From Butyrivibrio sp. VCD2006 (lineage in GTDB: Bacteria; Bacillota; Clostridia; Lachnospirales; Lachnospiraceae), in assembly GCF_000423925.1 (NCBI RefSeq), contig NZ_AUIX01000009.1, positions 62,001 through 126,000 of the forward strand: a stretch of 64,000 nucleotides of DNA, given 5' to 3'. Shown piece by piece: positions 1 through 9,318 of this stretch (position 1 is its first letter; each line of letters begins with the position of its first letter). The position numbers were made by a program, and so were the translations under genes. Under the pieces are notes generated by a model. That model saw nothing but the letters and a program-made list of their open reading frames with translations, searched no databases and was not told the DNA's origin.

Positions 1-1
1 C

Positions 2-313
2 TACAACTGGCTTGAGAAATATCTGCTCGAAAAAAATGCCGCAGGAGATGGCAATGTGTATTTTGACTATGTGTTCAGACATCTTGAAGACATAGGCCTT
101 GATTATACAGGAGGTTCTGATATTTCTGACGGAAGCTCGCACCTTAACTATAATGGGGCTAACAAATACACTGACTATCTTGGGCGAACATTAAAGAGCC
201 TCTATAACGCTGAGCTTTTACCGGATCATAGGGGGGATTCAAATTATGACTCATATTTAAGACATGCTGAATATATAGAGCAGTTGGTAGAAGAAAATTT
301 GAAAGAACAATAA
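2..313 (+). CDS. SGNH/GDSL hydrolase family protein, C-terminal part
   Basis: An open frame enters from the left edge and stops at 313, so only about 103 C-terminal residues are present. The segment SDGSSHLNYNGANKYTDYLG carries the DxxHLNxxG block that holds the catalytic Asp and His of SGNH hydrolases of the type often found with cell-surface polysaccharide genes. The sequence after it (DHRGDSNYDSYL) is a tail I associate with such proteins in Lachnospiraceae. The GDS nucleophile block lies outside the window, so activity cannot be judged. Family assignment is from motif; function is inferred as an esterase or acyl-transfer hydrolase. Confidence 0.6.
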   Translation, partial: YNWLEKYLLEKNAAGDGNVYFDYVFRHLEDIGLDYTGGSDISDGSSHLNYNGANKYTDYLGRTLKSLYNAELLPDHRGDSNYDSYLRHAEYIEQLVEENLKEQ

Positions 314-416
314 GGATTAGATTAGAACTAATAGCTATAAGTTATGTTGGATATCTATGACCTAATAATATTTCCAAACTATAATCTTGCTAGTGACAGG
401 TGTTTTGGGCTAATTT

Positions 417-757
417 GCGGCCGCAATAGTCAAAAGTCAGAGGATGTAGCCGCGGATTTCAGAGCTAAAGGGAAAATTTCTAAGCAAAATGCGGCCGCAA
501 AAGCCAAAAGATAGTAAATGCAGCCGCGGATTTCAGAGCTAGAGGGAAAGATTCTAAGTAAAAACGCGGCCGCAAAAGCCAAAAGTCAGTGAATGTAGCC
601 GCGGATATCAGAGTTAAAGGGAAAAACTCTAAGCAAAACGCGGCCGCAAAAGCCAAAAGTCAGTAGATGTAGCTGCGAATATCAGAGCACATAGTAAGAA
701 TTTTAATCAAATATGCGGCCGCAAAAGTCAAAAGATAGCAAATGCAGCCGCGCCTAT
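417..757. repeat. Five tandem 74/75-bp repeats with GCGGCCGC
   Basis: GCGGCCGC recurs at 417, 491, 566, 640 and 715, giving spacings of 74, 75, 74 and 75 bp. Each unit continues with AAAAGYCAAAAG and then GCCGCG about 30 bp later. CGCGGC at the start of a unit is complementary to GCCGCG in its middle, so every unit can fold into a GC-rich hairpin with a loop near 25 nt. The units differ by point changes. The array fills most of the gap between 314 and 962; nothing coding is seen there. Confidence 0.85.
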
Positions 758-860
758 CGTGATTCACTAAAATTAGATGAAACGTCCCGATCCTAATAAA
801 AATATGGGTATTGTCGCAAAGAGATCAATAGCCTGATTTATTTCTAAAATATTTATTAAA

Positions 861-896
861 AAAACTCATATCACGTAGTGATATGGGTTTTTTTTG
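861..896 (+). terminator. Intrinsic terminator
   Basis: CATATCAC (867-874), loop GTA, GTGATATG (878-885), then GG and a run of eight T. It could end transcription arriving from the hydrolase or repeat region before the ABC transporter operon. Confidence 0.75.
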
Positions 897-962
897 TTAG
901 AATAAACTTAATTATGATAAAAGTAAAACATCTTATGAGATATGGGGGATTTCAAAGATCAT

Positions 963-1667
963 ATGGGAGTATTGATCACTCTTAAAAATGTCGGCAAGAC
1001 GTACTATTCCGGATCGGTTGCCAATGAGGTATTAAAGGATGTAAACCTGACAATTGATGAAGGGGAGATGGTTGTAATTCTTGGGCCTTCAGGATCAGGA
1101 AAAAGTACGCTTCTTAACATGCTAGGTGGACTTGATAGCGCCACCTGCGGTCAAATCACCTTCGGTGAGAAAACAGTTACCGATTTAACAGACAGACAGC
1201 TAAGTGCTTTCCGCGCAATAGATGTTGGGATAATTTTCCAGTTTTACAATCTTATTCCGACTCTTACTGCCATGGAAAATGTCGGGCTTATGAGTGAGCT
1301 TGGGATTGAAACAATGGATCCTTTAGAGGCGTTAAAGCTCGTAGGTTTAGAGGAAAGAAAAAATAATTTTCCATCTCAGATGTCGGGAGGACAGCAGCAG
1401 AGAGTTGCCATTGCCAGAGCCATTGCAAAGAAGCCAAGGCTCTTATTATGCGATGAACCTACCGGAGCACTGGATACTGAAACCGGAAAGGAAGTATTGA
1501 AGCTCCTTTGTGCCCAAAGTAGAGAAGATAACAGAACTGTTGTAATGGTTACGCATAACGCCCTTTTTGCAGATATAGCGGATAAGGTCATATATGTGAA
1601 AAACGGAACCGTAAATAAGATCGTAAAGAATGATAATCCAAAAAGTGCTGATGAAATCGTATGGTGA
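963..1667 (+). CDS. MacB/LolD-type ABC transporter ATP-binding protein
   Basis: ATPase of about 234 residues with Walker A GPSGSGKST (near residue 41), Q-loop IIFQFYNLIP, signature [14 protein letters not shown], Walker B LLLCDEPTGALD and an H-loop VTHN. The FQFYNLIP and DEPTGALD forms are typical of the MacB/LolD/DevA group, which pairs with FtsX-like permeases and HlyD-like adaptors, exactly the two genes that follow. Start is uncertain: ATG at 942 has no ribosome binding site, ATG at 963 lies 14 nt after GGGGG, and TTG at 972 is also in frame. Likely drives export of a peptide, lipid or antimicrobial across the envelope. Confidence 0.9.
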   Translation: MGVLITLKNVGKTYYSGSVANEVLKDVNLTIDEGEMVVILGPSGSGKSTLLNMLGGLDSATCGQITFGEKTVTDLTDRQLSAFRAIDVGIIFQFYNLIPTLTAMENVGLMSELGIETMDPLEALKLVGLEERKNNFPSQMSGGQQQRVAIARAIAKKPRLLLCDEPTGALDTETGKEVLKLLCAQSREDNRTVVMVTHNALFADIADKVIYVKNGTVNKIVKNDNPKSADEIVW

Positions 1668-1743
1668 ACTTTTGAAAAAAATCAGCTAATAAACATAATC
1701 CATGTAAAATAGAAGTTTGCTTTCAGAATTTCAGGAGGGGGAT

Positions 1744-3435
1744 ATGAAGCGAATTGTCAGAAATATAATTGCAGGTGTAGTAGTTCTTGCAGCAGGAGGA
1801 GGCGTCTTTGCATACAGCATGATTCCGGATTCTGTTGATGTTGAGAAAGCCGTAAAAGGAAATGTAACAGAGAGCATTAGTGAAATAGGCCTTATTGAAG
1901 CTGATGCTGCGGTAACTGTATATGCTCCGGCAACAGGAAAGCTGTCATCCATAACCTGTAAGGTCAATGACTGCGTTAAAAAGGGCGATGTGCTTGCTGA
2001 TTATGACATTACCGAGGCTGAGGATCAGTATAATAAAGCAGGTCTTAATGTAACGTACCATGAAGACAATTATAATGCTGCGGTAACAGATAATAATACG
2101 AACAGATCCAAGGCAGCCACAGCAGCCAACAAGGCAGGTGCGCTGCTGGCTCAGTATGTCTCTGTTGAAGAAGACAGAGATGATATAAGCATTGCCCAGA
2201 ATGCAAAAAGCGGAAGCATACAGCAGAATATTCAGGGCGTTGAGGGTGAAATAGCAAAGCTTCAGACTAATCTCGAGGTTGAGGCTGCAAGACTTGAGGC
2301 GGAAACCGGTGCATATCAGGAAAGCCATGGAAAACAGCTTGAGATGGAGGGAGAGCTTGATCAGGTTAATGAAAAAATAGAGATATCAAAGAAGCTTATA
2401 AAAAATTATCAGTCAGAGCTTGAACACTATTCGCAGGATTCGGAGGAGTATGCGAAATGTATTGAGGAGATTCAGAAAGAATCAGAGAATCTTGAAGCTT
2501 TAAAAGCAGAGAAAAAGATAGATAAGAAAGAGTATAAAAAGATAAAGGAACAGACAAAGCAGTCTGCAAATGGCAAAGAGAATGCCAGAGAATCCGTAAA
2601 CAACTTAAAGGACAGTCTTAATAACAGCAGGGATGCACTTGCTTCAATACCGGTCGATCAGCTTTCAACTGAGGATTTTGCCAAATATGCCGAGCTTTCA
2701 AGACAGCTTGAACTCATAGATAAGGAATGGTCTACATCTATGACTGAGAAGGCTGCTGCTGAAGAAAAAATAGTGAGCGAAGCACAGTTAAAATCATATG
2801 AGGATTCAGTGGTGATCGCCAGAGCAGAGGAAGCTACAGCTTTGAAGGCTCTAAATATCGTTAAGCAGGGTGTGCTGTCATCAGCTACCGGAACAATCCT
2901 TGAAAGACTTGTGGATGATGGAGCTATAACAGAAGCAGGTACTCCGCTTTTTGTAATCCAGCCTGATAGCGGATATAAGGCGACACTGATGGTATCCAGA
3001 TATGATATTGAAAATGTTGAGACAGGACAAAAGGCAGAGGCAACCATTGGTGCAAAGACCTATACCGGCACTGTATCAGCTATTTCTCCGGTGGCTACGA
3101 CTACGGATACCTCGGGAAAACCCAAGGTAAAGGTTGAGATAACCTTTGATGATTCTGAGGCTCGACCTACTATAGGGCTTGAAGCACAGGTTAAGATTTT
3201 TACAAAAGAAGAAAAGAGCGTTCTTAGCGTTTTGGACAAAGCCGTTTATACAGGCGATGACGGAGATTATATCTACGTGCTTAAGGGAGGAAAGGCTGAG
3301 AAGAGAAGTATAGTCAAAGGCGCTGCGGGAAATGGAGTTACAGAGGTCCTTGAGGGACTTTCAGAAGGGGAGACGGTCATCGTTTCTGCTCTAAGCGACG
3401 AAGATGAAGGAAAAAGATTTAAGCCCGCTAATTAA
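1744..3435 (+). CDS. HlyD/MacA-type efflux adaptor with long coiled coil
   Basis: Begins at 1744 after AGGAGGGGG; the longer frame upstream lacks a binding site. About 563 residues: one N-terminal membrane segment (GVVVLAAGGGVFAY), a barrel-sandwich half (APATGKLSSITCKVNDCVKKGDV split by the hairpin), a long Glu/Lys/Gln-rich coiled coil over roughly residues 100-370, then the second half-lipoyl and beta-barrel region (ATGTILERLVDDGAITEAG) and a C-terminal membrane-proximal domain. This is the membrane-fusion or adaptor subunit. In a Gram-positive it would span the wall zone and couple to the ATPase before it and the permease after it. The coiled coil is longer than in MacA of E. coli. Confidence 0.88.
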   Translation: MKRIVRNIIAGVVVLAAGGGVFAYSMIPDSVDVEKAVKGNVTESISEIGLIEADAAVTVYAPATGKLSSITCKVNDCVKKGDVLADYDITEAEDQYNKAGLNVTYHEDNYNAAVTDNNTNRSKAATAANKAGALLAQYVSVEEDRDDISIAQNAKSGSIQQNIQGVEGEIAKLQTNLEVEAARLEAETGAYQESHGKQLEMEGELDQVNEKIEISKKLIKNYQSELEHYSQDSEEYAKCIEEIQKESENLEALKAEKKIDKKEYKKIKEQTKQSANGKENARESVNNLKDSLNNSRDALASIPVDQLSTEDFAKYAELSRQLELIDKEWSTSMTEKAAAEEKIVSEAQLKSYEDSVVIARAEEATALKALNIVKQGVLSSATGTILERLVDDGAITEAGTPLFVIQPDSGYKATLMVSRYDIENVETGQKAEATIGAKTYTGTVSAISPVATTTDTSGKPKVKVEITFDDSEARPTIGLEAQVKIFTKEEKSVLSVLDKAVYTGDDGDYIYVLKGGKAEKRSIVKGAAGNGVTEVLEGLSEGETVIVSALSDEDEGKRFKPAN

Positions 3436-3473
3436 GAAGCTTAAAAGATTTTTAGCAGACAGGTGAGGCGCAG

Positions 3474-5801
3474 ATGATTCTTTTTAAGAAAGTATTGCGT
3501 GATCTTAAACAAAATGCGATCCAGTTTTTTGCGATCTATATAATGACATTACTTGCCCTTTTTATTCAGACAGGCTTTGAATCCAGCAATGTTGGTGCGG
3601 CCCGCACGGCTTCTGATTACTTTGATATGACAAACTACAAGGATCTGGATATTCAGGGAATCCAGTTTTCATATAGAGATATTGATATGCTGGGAAATCT
3701 GGACGGGGTGAGGAATGTTGATGGTATGTCTCGCGCAACCGGCAAGATTAACCTTGATAAAGAGAGATTGCTGGTCCTTAGTTATATAGAAAGCAATGAT
3801 GTTTCCAAGATGCTCGTGACTGATGGAGTGGAATATACCCCCGGAAGCTCAGGCTGCTGGATAGAGAAGCGTTTTGCTGATCCAATGGGAATCCATGTTG
3901 GTGACACGCTAACCTTTACAAGCGGCAATTACACATTGCACGAAAAGGTAAATGGAATAGTATACTGCCCGGAATTTCTTTATTATCTTCCGAATGCGAC
4001 GTATACAGAGCCGGAGTACGGTACTCACGGCTTTATTATCATGGATATAAGTGAGTGCCCAAGCGGTTATGCCGGGTTTGATATGCTTATTGTTGACCTT
4101 GAGGATGTAACACACAACGGCTATCTGCTTAGTGATGAAGAAAAGAACACGATGATCTCCATGCGTTCAAGGATAGAGCAGAAATTTGATAATTCCGATA
4201 TTCTTATAAGAACTAAGATTGAGGATGAGGATTATATGGATTATGCAGGATCAATGGACTCAAATGATGCAATATCAACTGTGTTTCCACTGATATTCCT
4301 CGCAGTAGCGGTTCTTGGAATTATTACCACCATGACAAGACTTACCGACAAGCAAAGAGTACAGATAGGTACATTAAAGGCTTTGGGCTTTTCAAGGGAG
4401 AAAATAACTCTCCATTATATGTCTTATTCAGTGATCATTGCAGCTTTGGGCTGCTTATCCGGCGTTATCATAGGACCACTTGTTCTTGGGAATTATCTAA
4501 ATAACCTCAATGACTACTACTATCAGAATCCCCTGCAGAATCTTCAGCTTACTGTAAAAACACTGTACATGTGCCTCTTTACCATAGCCCTTTGTATTGC
4601 GGTGACCTTTATAACTACAAGAAAGCTCCTTATTCAGAATGCATCGAAGATACTACAGGCTGAAGCACCTCAGTTTGAATCAACAAGTTTTCTTGAGAAT
4701 ACTGTAATATGGCGTTTGCTGAAATTTGCCACAAGATGGAATGTTCGTGATATCAGAAGAAATAAGCTAAGGACAGCTGTAAGTGTCGCAGGAATTCTGG
4801 TATGTAGTATGCTGATATTCATGGCACTTGGATTCTTTGAATGTCTGAGCAATCAGGCCGGATGGATGTACGGTGAGATTATCAGGGCAAATGAGCAAAT
4901 TTGCTTTGCGGATGCCACACCCTATGGCACTGTTTACGAATATGCAAAGGAATACAATGGACAGCTTGTTCAGGTAGCTGCTGCAACACTGCGCACGGCC
5001 TTTGAGGAATCGGTCAGGGAGTTGACAGTCCTTGATGATGGTAATCTTTTCCTACTGGAGGATGAGAATCTTGAATATATAGAGCCTCCCCAGAGTGGAA
5101 TCGTACTTTCTACCAAGATGTTTGACTTTTTGGGTGTCGAAGTTGGTGAGACACTTAACTTTACCATACCCGGAAGCTCAAGGGTATTCAGTGCCCCGAT
5201 AGTAAAGAAATGCCGTTTGGCAGCGGGGCAGGGTATTATTATGAGCCGGAGTGCATGGGAAGAGATAGGAGGAGAGTTCGTCCCGAATTATATTTACACG
5301 AATATGACAGTGCCGACCTCATTAAAATCGAGGACGGAAGTAGTTTCTGTGGACAGTAAGGAGAAGCTGATAGAGTCTCTTAAGAATACAAATGAGATAT
5401 CATATTATGTTTCCTATATTATCATTGCAATTGCTGTTGTGATGGGAGTTGTGGTTTTATATAACCTCGGTGTTCTGTCGTATGTTGAGAAGACCAGAGA
5501 AATAGCAACGCTTAAGGTTCTTGGTTTTACCTCAGGGGATATAAGAGTTATTCTTTTGCAGCAGAGCCTGTCTATAACTGCGCTTGGAGCGCTGCTTGGT
5601 GTGCCGTTTGGGCGTGTGATGCTCGGTTTACTTGTTGATCTTACAACAGGAATTTACTACGACATGGTCATTAATCCTTCCGCAATGCCATACCTTGGCG
5701 CTGTGATAGGAACGTTTATGGTATCTGTACTTGTAAATCTGTATGTGTCATCAAAGGTTAAATCTATCGATATGGTAGAGGCATTAAAGAGCAGGGAATA
5801 A
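3474..5801 (+). CDS. ABC transporter permease, double FtsX domain
   Basis: 775 residues. An N-terminal membrane helix (about 15-30) precedes a large extracellular domain; a first FtsX core of three helices lies near 262-385 (VFPLIFLAVAVLGIITTMTR), then a second extracellular domain and a second FtsX core near 640-770 ending KVKSIDMVEALKSRE, the classic end of the family. The phrase IGTLKALGFSREKI and its repeat IATLKVLGFTSGDI are FtsX signatures. Two cores in one chain mean that one polypeptide can serve as the whole permease. Binding site AGGTGAGG precedes ATG 3474. Completes a three-gene export operon with the ATPase and adaptor. Confidence 0.9.
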   Translation: MILFKKVLRDLKQNAIQFFAIYIMTLLALFIQTGFESSNVGAARTASDYFDMTNYKDLDIQGIQFSYRDIDMLGNLDGVRNVDGMSRATGKINLDKERLLVLSYIESNDVSKMLVTDGVEYTPGSSGCWIEKRFADPMGIHVGDTLTFTSGNYTLHEKVNGIVYCPEFLYYLPNATYTEPEYGTHGFIIMDISECPSGYAGFDMLIVDLEDVTHNGYLLSDEEKNTMISMRSRIEQKFDNSDILIRTKIEDEDYMDYAGSMDSNDAISTVFPLIFLAVAVLGIITTMTRLTDKQRVQIGTLKALGFSREKITLHYMSYSVIIAALGCLSGVIIGPLVLGNYLNNLNDYYYQNPLQNLQLTVKTLYMCLFTIALCIAVTFITTRKLLIQNASKILQAEAPQFESTSFLENTVIWRLLKFATRWNVRDIRRNKLRTAVSVAGILVCSMLIFMALGFFECLSNQAGWMYGEIIRANEQICFADATPYGTVYEYAKEYNGQLVQVAAATLRTAFEESVRELTVLDDGNLFLLEDENLEYIEPPQSGIVLSTKMFDFLGVEVGETLNFTIPGSSRVFSAPIVKKCRLAAGQGIIMSRSAWEEIGGEFVPNYIYTNMTVPTSLKSRTEVVSVDSKEKLIESLKNTNEISYYVSYIIIAIAVVMGVVVLYNLGVLSYVEKTREIATLKVLGFTSGDIRVILLQQSLSITALGALLGVPFGRVMLGLLVDLTTGIYYDMVINPSAMPYLGAVIGTFMVSVLVNLYVSSKVKSIDMVEALKSRE

Positions 5802-5841
5802 GGGTTTAATAATATGTGAGGTTCAGTTAAAATAGTTTATT

Positions 5842-6699
5842 ATGGGGAATGAAAATAACGAAAAAAGTAAAATTTCAATATGGGGAGTAATCAGAATAAT
5901 TCTGATAGTTATTCTGATTGGTGTTATTTGCTACGAAGGTGTCATGGTTTACTTCGACCAGAAAGAATATTCCATTGCGGTAAACGAATATGACAATATC
6001 AGAGATAAGTATGTGGTGTCCGTTAAAGAGGACATTAAAGAAACTGATGAAGTAGGAAATGACAGCCGGGACACAGGCGCTGATGATGGCTTAGATGAGG
6101 AATATTATCCAAAGCTTGATATCGATTTCTCCGCATTAAAAGAGGTCAATCCGGATTTTATCGGATGGCTTTATTTTCCTGCGATCTCTTCGATCAATTA
6201 TCCTGTTGTAAAAGAAAAGACAATAAATCAATACTTGTATAAAACCTTTGAAGGCGTGCCAAACAAAGCGGGCTGTATTTTCATGGACGTATTATCTGAC
6301 CCTGAATTTTGCGGAATGAGCGATATGCTCTTTGGACATAACATGAAAAATGGATCAATGTTTGGTGCACTAAAGGTTCTATACAAAAATAAGGACGAGG
6401 ATATCCTGGGGGATGAGCCTTACATCTACATTTACACTGAGGATAAGGTTCTGAAGTATAGGATTTTTTCATACTATAGAACGACGGATGGTTCATTCAG
6501 CTACACAGAGGTTAAGACTGAAGACGACTATGATAAGTATCTTGATTATGTTAAAAAGTGTTCAATGATAGATATTCCTAAAGATATCAGCTTTGATGAT
6601 TATCCATCACTTCTTACACTTTCCACCTGTGCCGGCCAGCATGGAAGCGGTGTCAGGTTTGTTGTACATTCAGTAAAAATTGCCGCTTATGATAAATAA
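5842..6699 (+). CDS. srtB: Class B sortase
   Basis: 285 residues with one N-terminal membrane helix (about 13-33) and a sortase domain. Catalytic residues are visible: His in MLFGHNM, Cys in TLSTC (259-263) and Arg in SGVRF near the end. The spacing and the WLYFPAISSINYPVVK segment fit class B sortases, which attach NPxTG-like proteins or pilins to the wall. No sortase substrate is visible nearby. It follows the permease by 40 bp and a terminator follows it, so it may be the last gene of the export operon. No good ribosome binding site is seen before ATG 5842. Confidence 0.92.
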   Translation: MGNENNEKSKISIWGVIRIILIVILIGVICYEGVMVYFDQKEYSIAVNEYDNIRDKYVVSVKEDIKETDEVGNDSRDTGADDGLDEEYYPKLDIDFSALKEVNPDFIGWLYFPAISSINYPVVKEKTINQYLYKTFEGVPNKAGCIFMDVLSDPEFCGMSDMLFGHNMKNGSMFGALKVLYKNKDEDILGDEPYIYIYTEDKVLKYRIFSYYRTTDGSFSYTEVKTEDDYDKYLDYVKKCSMIDIPKDISFDDYPSLLTLSTCAGQHGSGVRFVVHSVKIAAYDK

Positions 6700-6705
6700 T
6701 GATTA

Positions 6706-6750
6706 GGACTTCACTTCGAATTTTTAATTTGAAATGAAGTCTTATTTTTT
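6706..6750 (+). terminator. Intrinsic terminator after srtB
   Basis: GGACTTCA and TGAAGTCT arms, with CTTCGAA and TTTGAAA extending the stem inward, followed by ATTTTTTG. It closes the export/sortase operon. Confidence 0.8.
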
Positions 6751-6925
6751 GAAAAAATATTTCACATAAATGGAGGAATACGATACACAAAGACTCCAAA
6801 GTAGTCATATATTCCCGACATCACTGAACTTAGAATATAAGCATAAAGACATTCGAGATAACGATTCATAGTGATTCGTATATCGTGGATGCGTTGGGGG
6901 AAAATCCCCGGGAAAGGAAGGTCGT

Positions 6926-8464
6926 ATGACTACATCATTAACAATGACAATCGTAATTGCCGCAATCATTATTTTTGCAATGATCATCATTGCAGCTGGT
7001 TATGTAAAGGCACCTCCGGACAGGGCTTACATCATTTCCGGACTTCGAAAGGTTCCTCGTATACTGGTTGGACGCGCAGGCATTAAAGTTCCCTTTTTTG
7101 AAAGAGTCGACAAACTCTATCTTGGACAGATGACTGTTGACATCAAAACAGAGCAGTCAGTACCTACAAATGACTTCATCAATGTTAATGTTGACGCCGT
7201 TGCTAAGGTAAGAATCGGCACAACACCTGAAGCTATTCAGCTTGCTGCCAAGAACTTCCTTAACAAGAATCCTGAGCAGATCACACTTGACCTCCAGGAT
7301 TCTCTGCAGGGTAACATGCGTGAGATCATCGGTACCCTGGCTCTTAAGGCAATCAATACCGACAGAGACAGCTTCTCTGATCAGGTTATGGAAAAGGCTT
7401 CAAAGGACATGAGTAAGCTCGGTATCGAGATTCTCTCCTGCAACATTCAGAACGTAACCGATGAAAACGGTCTCATAAATGACCTTGGTATGGATAATAC
7501 CTCCAAGATCAAGAAGGACGCAGCTGTTGCAAAGGCTCAGGCTGAAAAGGAAGTAGCAGTTGAAAAGGCAAAGGCTGACAAGGAAGCTAATGATGCAAGA
7601 ATTGCAGCTGACCTTGAGATAGCGCAGAAACAGCGTGACCTTGCTATGAAGCAGGCAGAACTTAAACAGGAAACCGATGCAGCAAAGGCTAAGGCTGATG
7701 CCGCATACGAGATCCAGAGACAGGAACAGGAAAAAACAATTCAGACCAACACTGTTAATGCTCAGATCGCTAAGGCTGAGCGTGAGGCAGAACTTAAGCA
7801 GAAGGAAGTAGCTGTTAAGCAGCAGGAACTTGCTGCTGAGATTGAAAAGAAAGCCGATGCTGAGAAGTATCAGGCTGAGAAGAAAGCCGAAGCAGAGCTT
7901 GTTCAGAGACAGAAGAAAGCTGAAGCTGTTAAGTACGAGCAGGAGCGTGAGGCTGATGCTAAGAAGGCACAGGCTGAAGCTCAGAAGTACGCAGCAGAGC
8001 AGGAAGCTGCAGGTATCAAGGCTAAGTATGATGCAGAGGCAGCAGGTATTGAAGCAAAGGGTCGCGCCGAAGCTGAAGCAATCAAGGCTAAAGGTCTTGC
8101 AGAAGCTGAAGCAATGGAGAAGAAGGCAGAAGCCTACAAGAAGTACAACGGTGCTGCTATGGCTGAGATGATGATCAAGATCATGCCTCAGATGGCTGCT
8201 GAAATTGCTAAGCCTCTTTCACAGATCGATAAGATCAACATCTATGGTACAGGTGATGGCACAAATGGTGCGAGCCAGATTTCAGGTAACATGCCCATAG
8301 TTATGAAACAGGTATTTGATACCATGTCAGAGGCTACAGGCGTTGACTTTACCGAGATCATGAGAGCCGGAACCTATGATGCCAAGGTAAATAAGAACAT
8401 CAATCTTACAGGAAGTGGCGTTAATGTAAGTGTTGAAGCAGACAGTGATGTTGTAACTGAATAA
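6926..8464 (+). CDS. Flotillin-like SPFH/band 7 protein
   Basis: 512 residues. Starts after GGAAAGGAAGG with a hydrophobic N-terminal hairpin (about 5-28), then an SPFH domain (KAPPDRAYIISGLRKVPRIL to about residue 190) and a long Ala/Glu/Lys coiled coil (about 190-410) full of AEAE and KAEAE repeats, the flotillin domain. The C-terminus contains the PLSQIDKINIYGTG block typical of flotillins. Such proteins scaffold membrane microdomains. No NfeD partner is visible nearby. A GC hairpin follows the stop. Confidence 0.93.
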   Translation: MTTSLTMTIVIAAIIIFAMIIIAAGYVKAPPDRAYIISGLRKVPRILVGRAGIKVPFFERVDKLYLGQMTVDIKTEQSVPTNDFINVNVDAVAKVRIGTTPEAIQLAAKNFLNKNPEQITLDLQDSLQGNMREIIGTLALKAINTDRDSFSDQVMEKASKDMSKLGIEILSCNIQNVTDENGLINDLGMDNTSKIKKDAAVAKAQAEKEVAVEKAKADKEANDARIAADLEIAQKQRDLAMKQAELKQETDAAKAKADAAYEIQRQEQEKTIQTNTVNAQIAKAEREAELKQKEVAVKQQELAAEIEKKADAEKYQAEKKAEAELVQRQKKAEAVKYEQEREADAKKAQAEAQKYAAEQEAAGIKAKYDAEAAGIEAKGRAEAEAIKAKGLAEAEAMEKKAEAYKKYNGAAMAEMMIKIMPQMAAEIAKPLSQIDKINIYGTGDGTNGASQISGNMPIVMKQVFDTMSEATGVDFTEIMRAGTYDAKVNKNINLTGSGVNVSVEADSDVVTE

Positions 8465-8497
8465 TAATGAAGACAACTGGTTCAGGCAGCGTGGGTG

Positions 8498-8519
8498 GCC
8501 CCGGTCGAAAGACCGGGGC
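8498..8519 (+). terminator. GAAA-loop hairpin, possible terminator
   Basis: GCCCCGGTC, loop GAAA, GACCGGGGC: a perfect 9-bp stem with a GNRA tetraloop 33 nt after the flotillin stop. The tail is not a clean T-run, so it may be an mRNA 3' stabiliser or a weak terminator. Confidence 0.55.
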
Positions 8520-8678
8520 TATGATTATTGTCATTATGGAAGCATTCTTGAGTTTTAAAATAATGTGGTTGCTGTTGAGGGACCTGAATATCAGAAAAAA
8601 TTATCAGGGTGTTAGTGCTATTCTGAAATATGTGGTACTATACTATAAAAATTATCCAAGAATGATATGGAGGAAAGT

Positions 8679-9200
8679 ATGAGAAAAATTCTAGTTGTTA
8701 TCGACATGCAGAAGGACTTTATCGATGGAAGTCTTGGAACTGCCGAGGCAGTTGCTATAGTTCCCAATGTGGTTGAAAAGATTAAGAGCTATGATGTAGA
8801 GAATATCTTTGCAACAAGAGATACACATCAGCCGGATTATATGTCCACTCAGGAGGGTGCTAATCTTCCTGTTGAGCATTGCATTGAAGGAACTCCCGGA
8901 TGGGAAATAAATGGCGACGTAGCTGCAGCTCTTGGGAATGCAAAAGTAATAAATAAGCCCACATTCGGATCAGTTGAGCTTGCACAGGAGATAAAGAAAA
9001 TCGCAGACAAAGAAGAAATCGAGATCGAGCTTGTTGGTCTGTGCACAGATATCTGTGTTGCATCAAACGCTCTTATTTTAAAGGCATTCATGCCTGAGGT
9101 TAAGATCAGCGTTGATCCTACATGCTGTGCAGGTGTAACACCTGACAAGCACAATGCTGCTCTTGAGACAATGGCTTCATGCCAGATTGCAATGGCATAA
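8679..9200 (+). CDS. Nicotinamidase-like cysteine hydrolase (isochorismatase fold)
   Basis: About 173 residues, beginning MRKILVVIDMQKDFIDG after TGGAGGA (8668-8674); ATG 8667 overlaps that site and is unlikely. Catalytic Asp in VIDMQKDF, the metal-site DTHQPDYM block, Lys in INKPTFGS and the nucleophilic Cys in LVGLCTDICVASNAL are all present. This is the pattern of PncA-like nicotinamidases, which release ammonia from nicotinamide in NAD salvage, although related hydrolases act on other amides. A terminator lies between it and the convergent acyltransferase. Confidence 0.85.
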   Translation: MRKILVVIDMQKDFIDGSLGTAEAVAIVPNVVEKIKSYDVENIFATRDTHQPDYMSTQEGANLPVEHCIEGTPGWEINGDVAAALGNAKVINKPTFGSVELAQEIKKIADKEEIEIELVGLCTDICVASNALILKAFMPEVKISVDPTCCAGVTPDKHNAALETMASCQIAMA

Positions 9201-9229
9201 TGAGAAAAACAATTACCGGTGATAACAAT

Positions 9230-9269
9230 AATCCCCGCCTTACCTGTTTTGATAAGGCTGGGGATTTAA
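9230..9269. terminator. Terminator between convergent genes
   Basis: AATCCCCGCCTTA (9230-9242) pairs with TAAGGC, a bulged T, then GGGGATT (9253-9266). It sits between the hydrolase and the minus-strand acyltransferase and could serve both strands, though neither T-run is long. Confidence 0.6.
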
Positions 9270-9318
9270 TCTGTCTGGGATTACTTATAATCAGGGTGCA
9301 ATGATTATAAAGAACATA

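Noticed and set aside
417..757. CRISPR array
   Set aside because: Whole units repeat, without variable spacers, and no cas genes are near.
8467..8682. 71-residue open frame after the flotillin gene
   Set aside because: No ribosome binding site, it overlaps a GC hairpin and the next gene's ribosome site, and resembles nothing.
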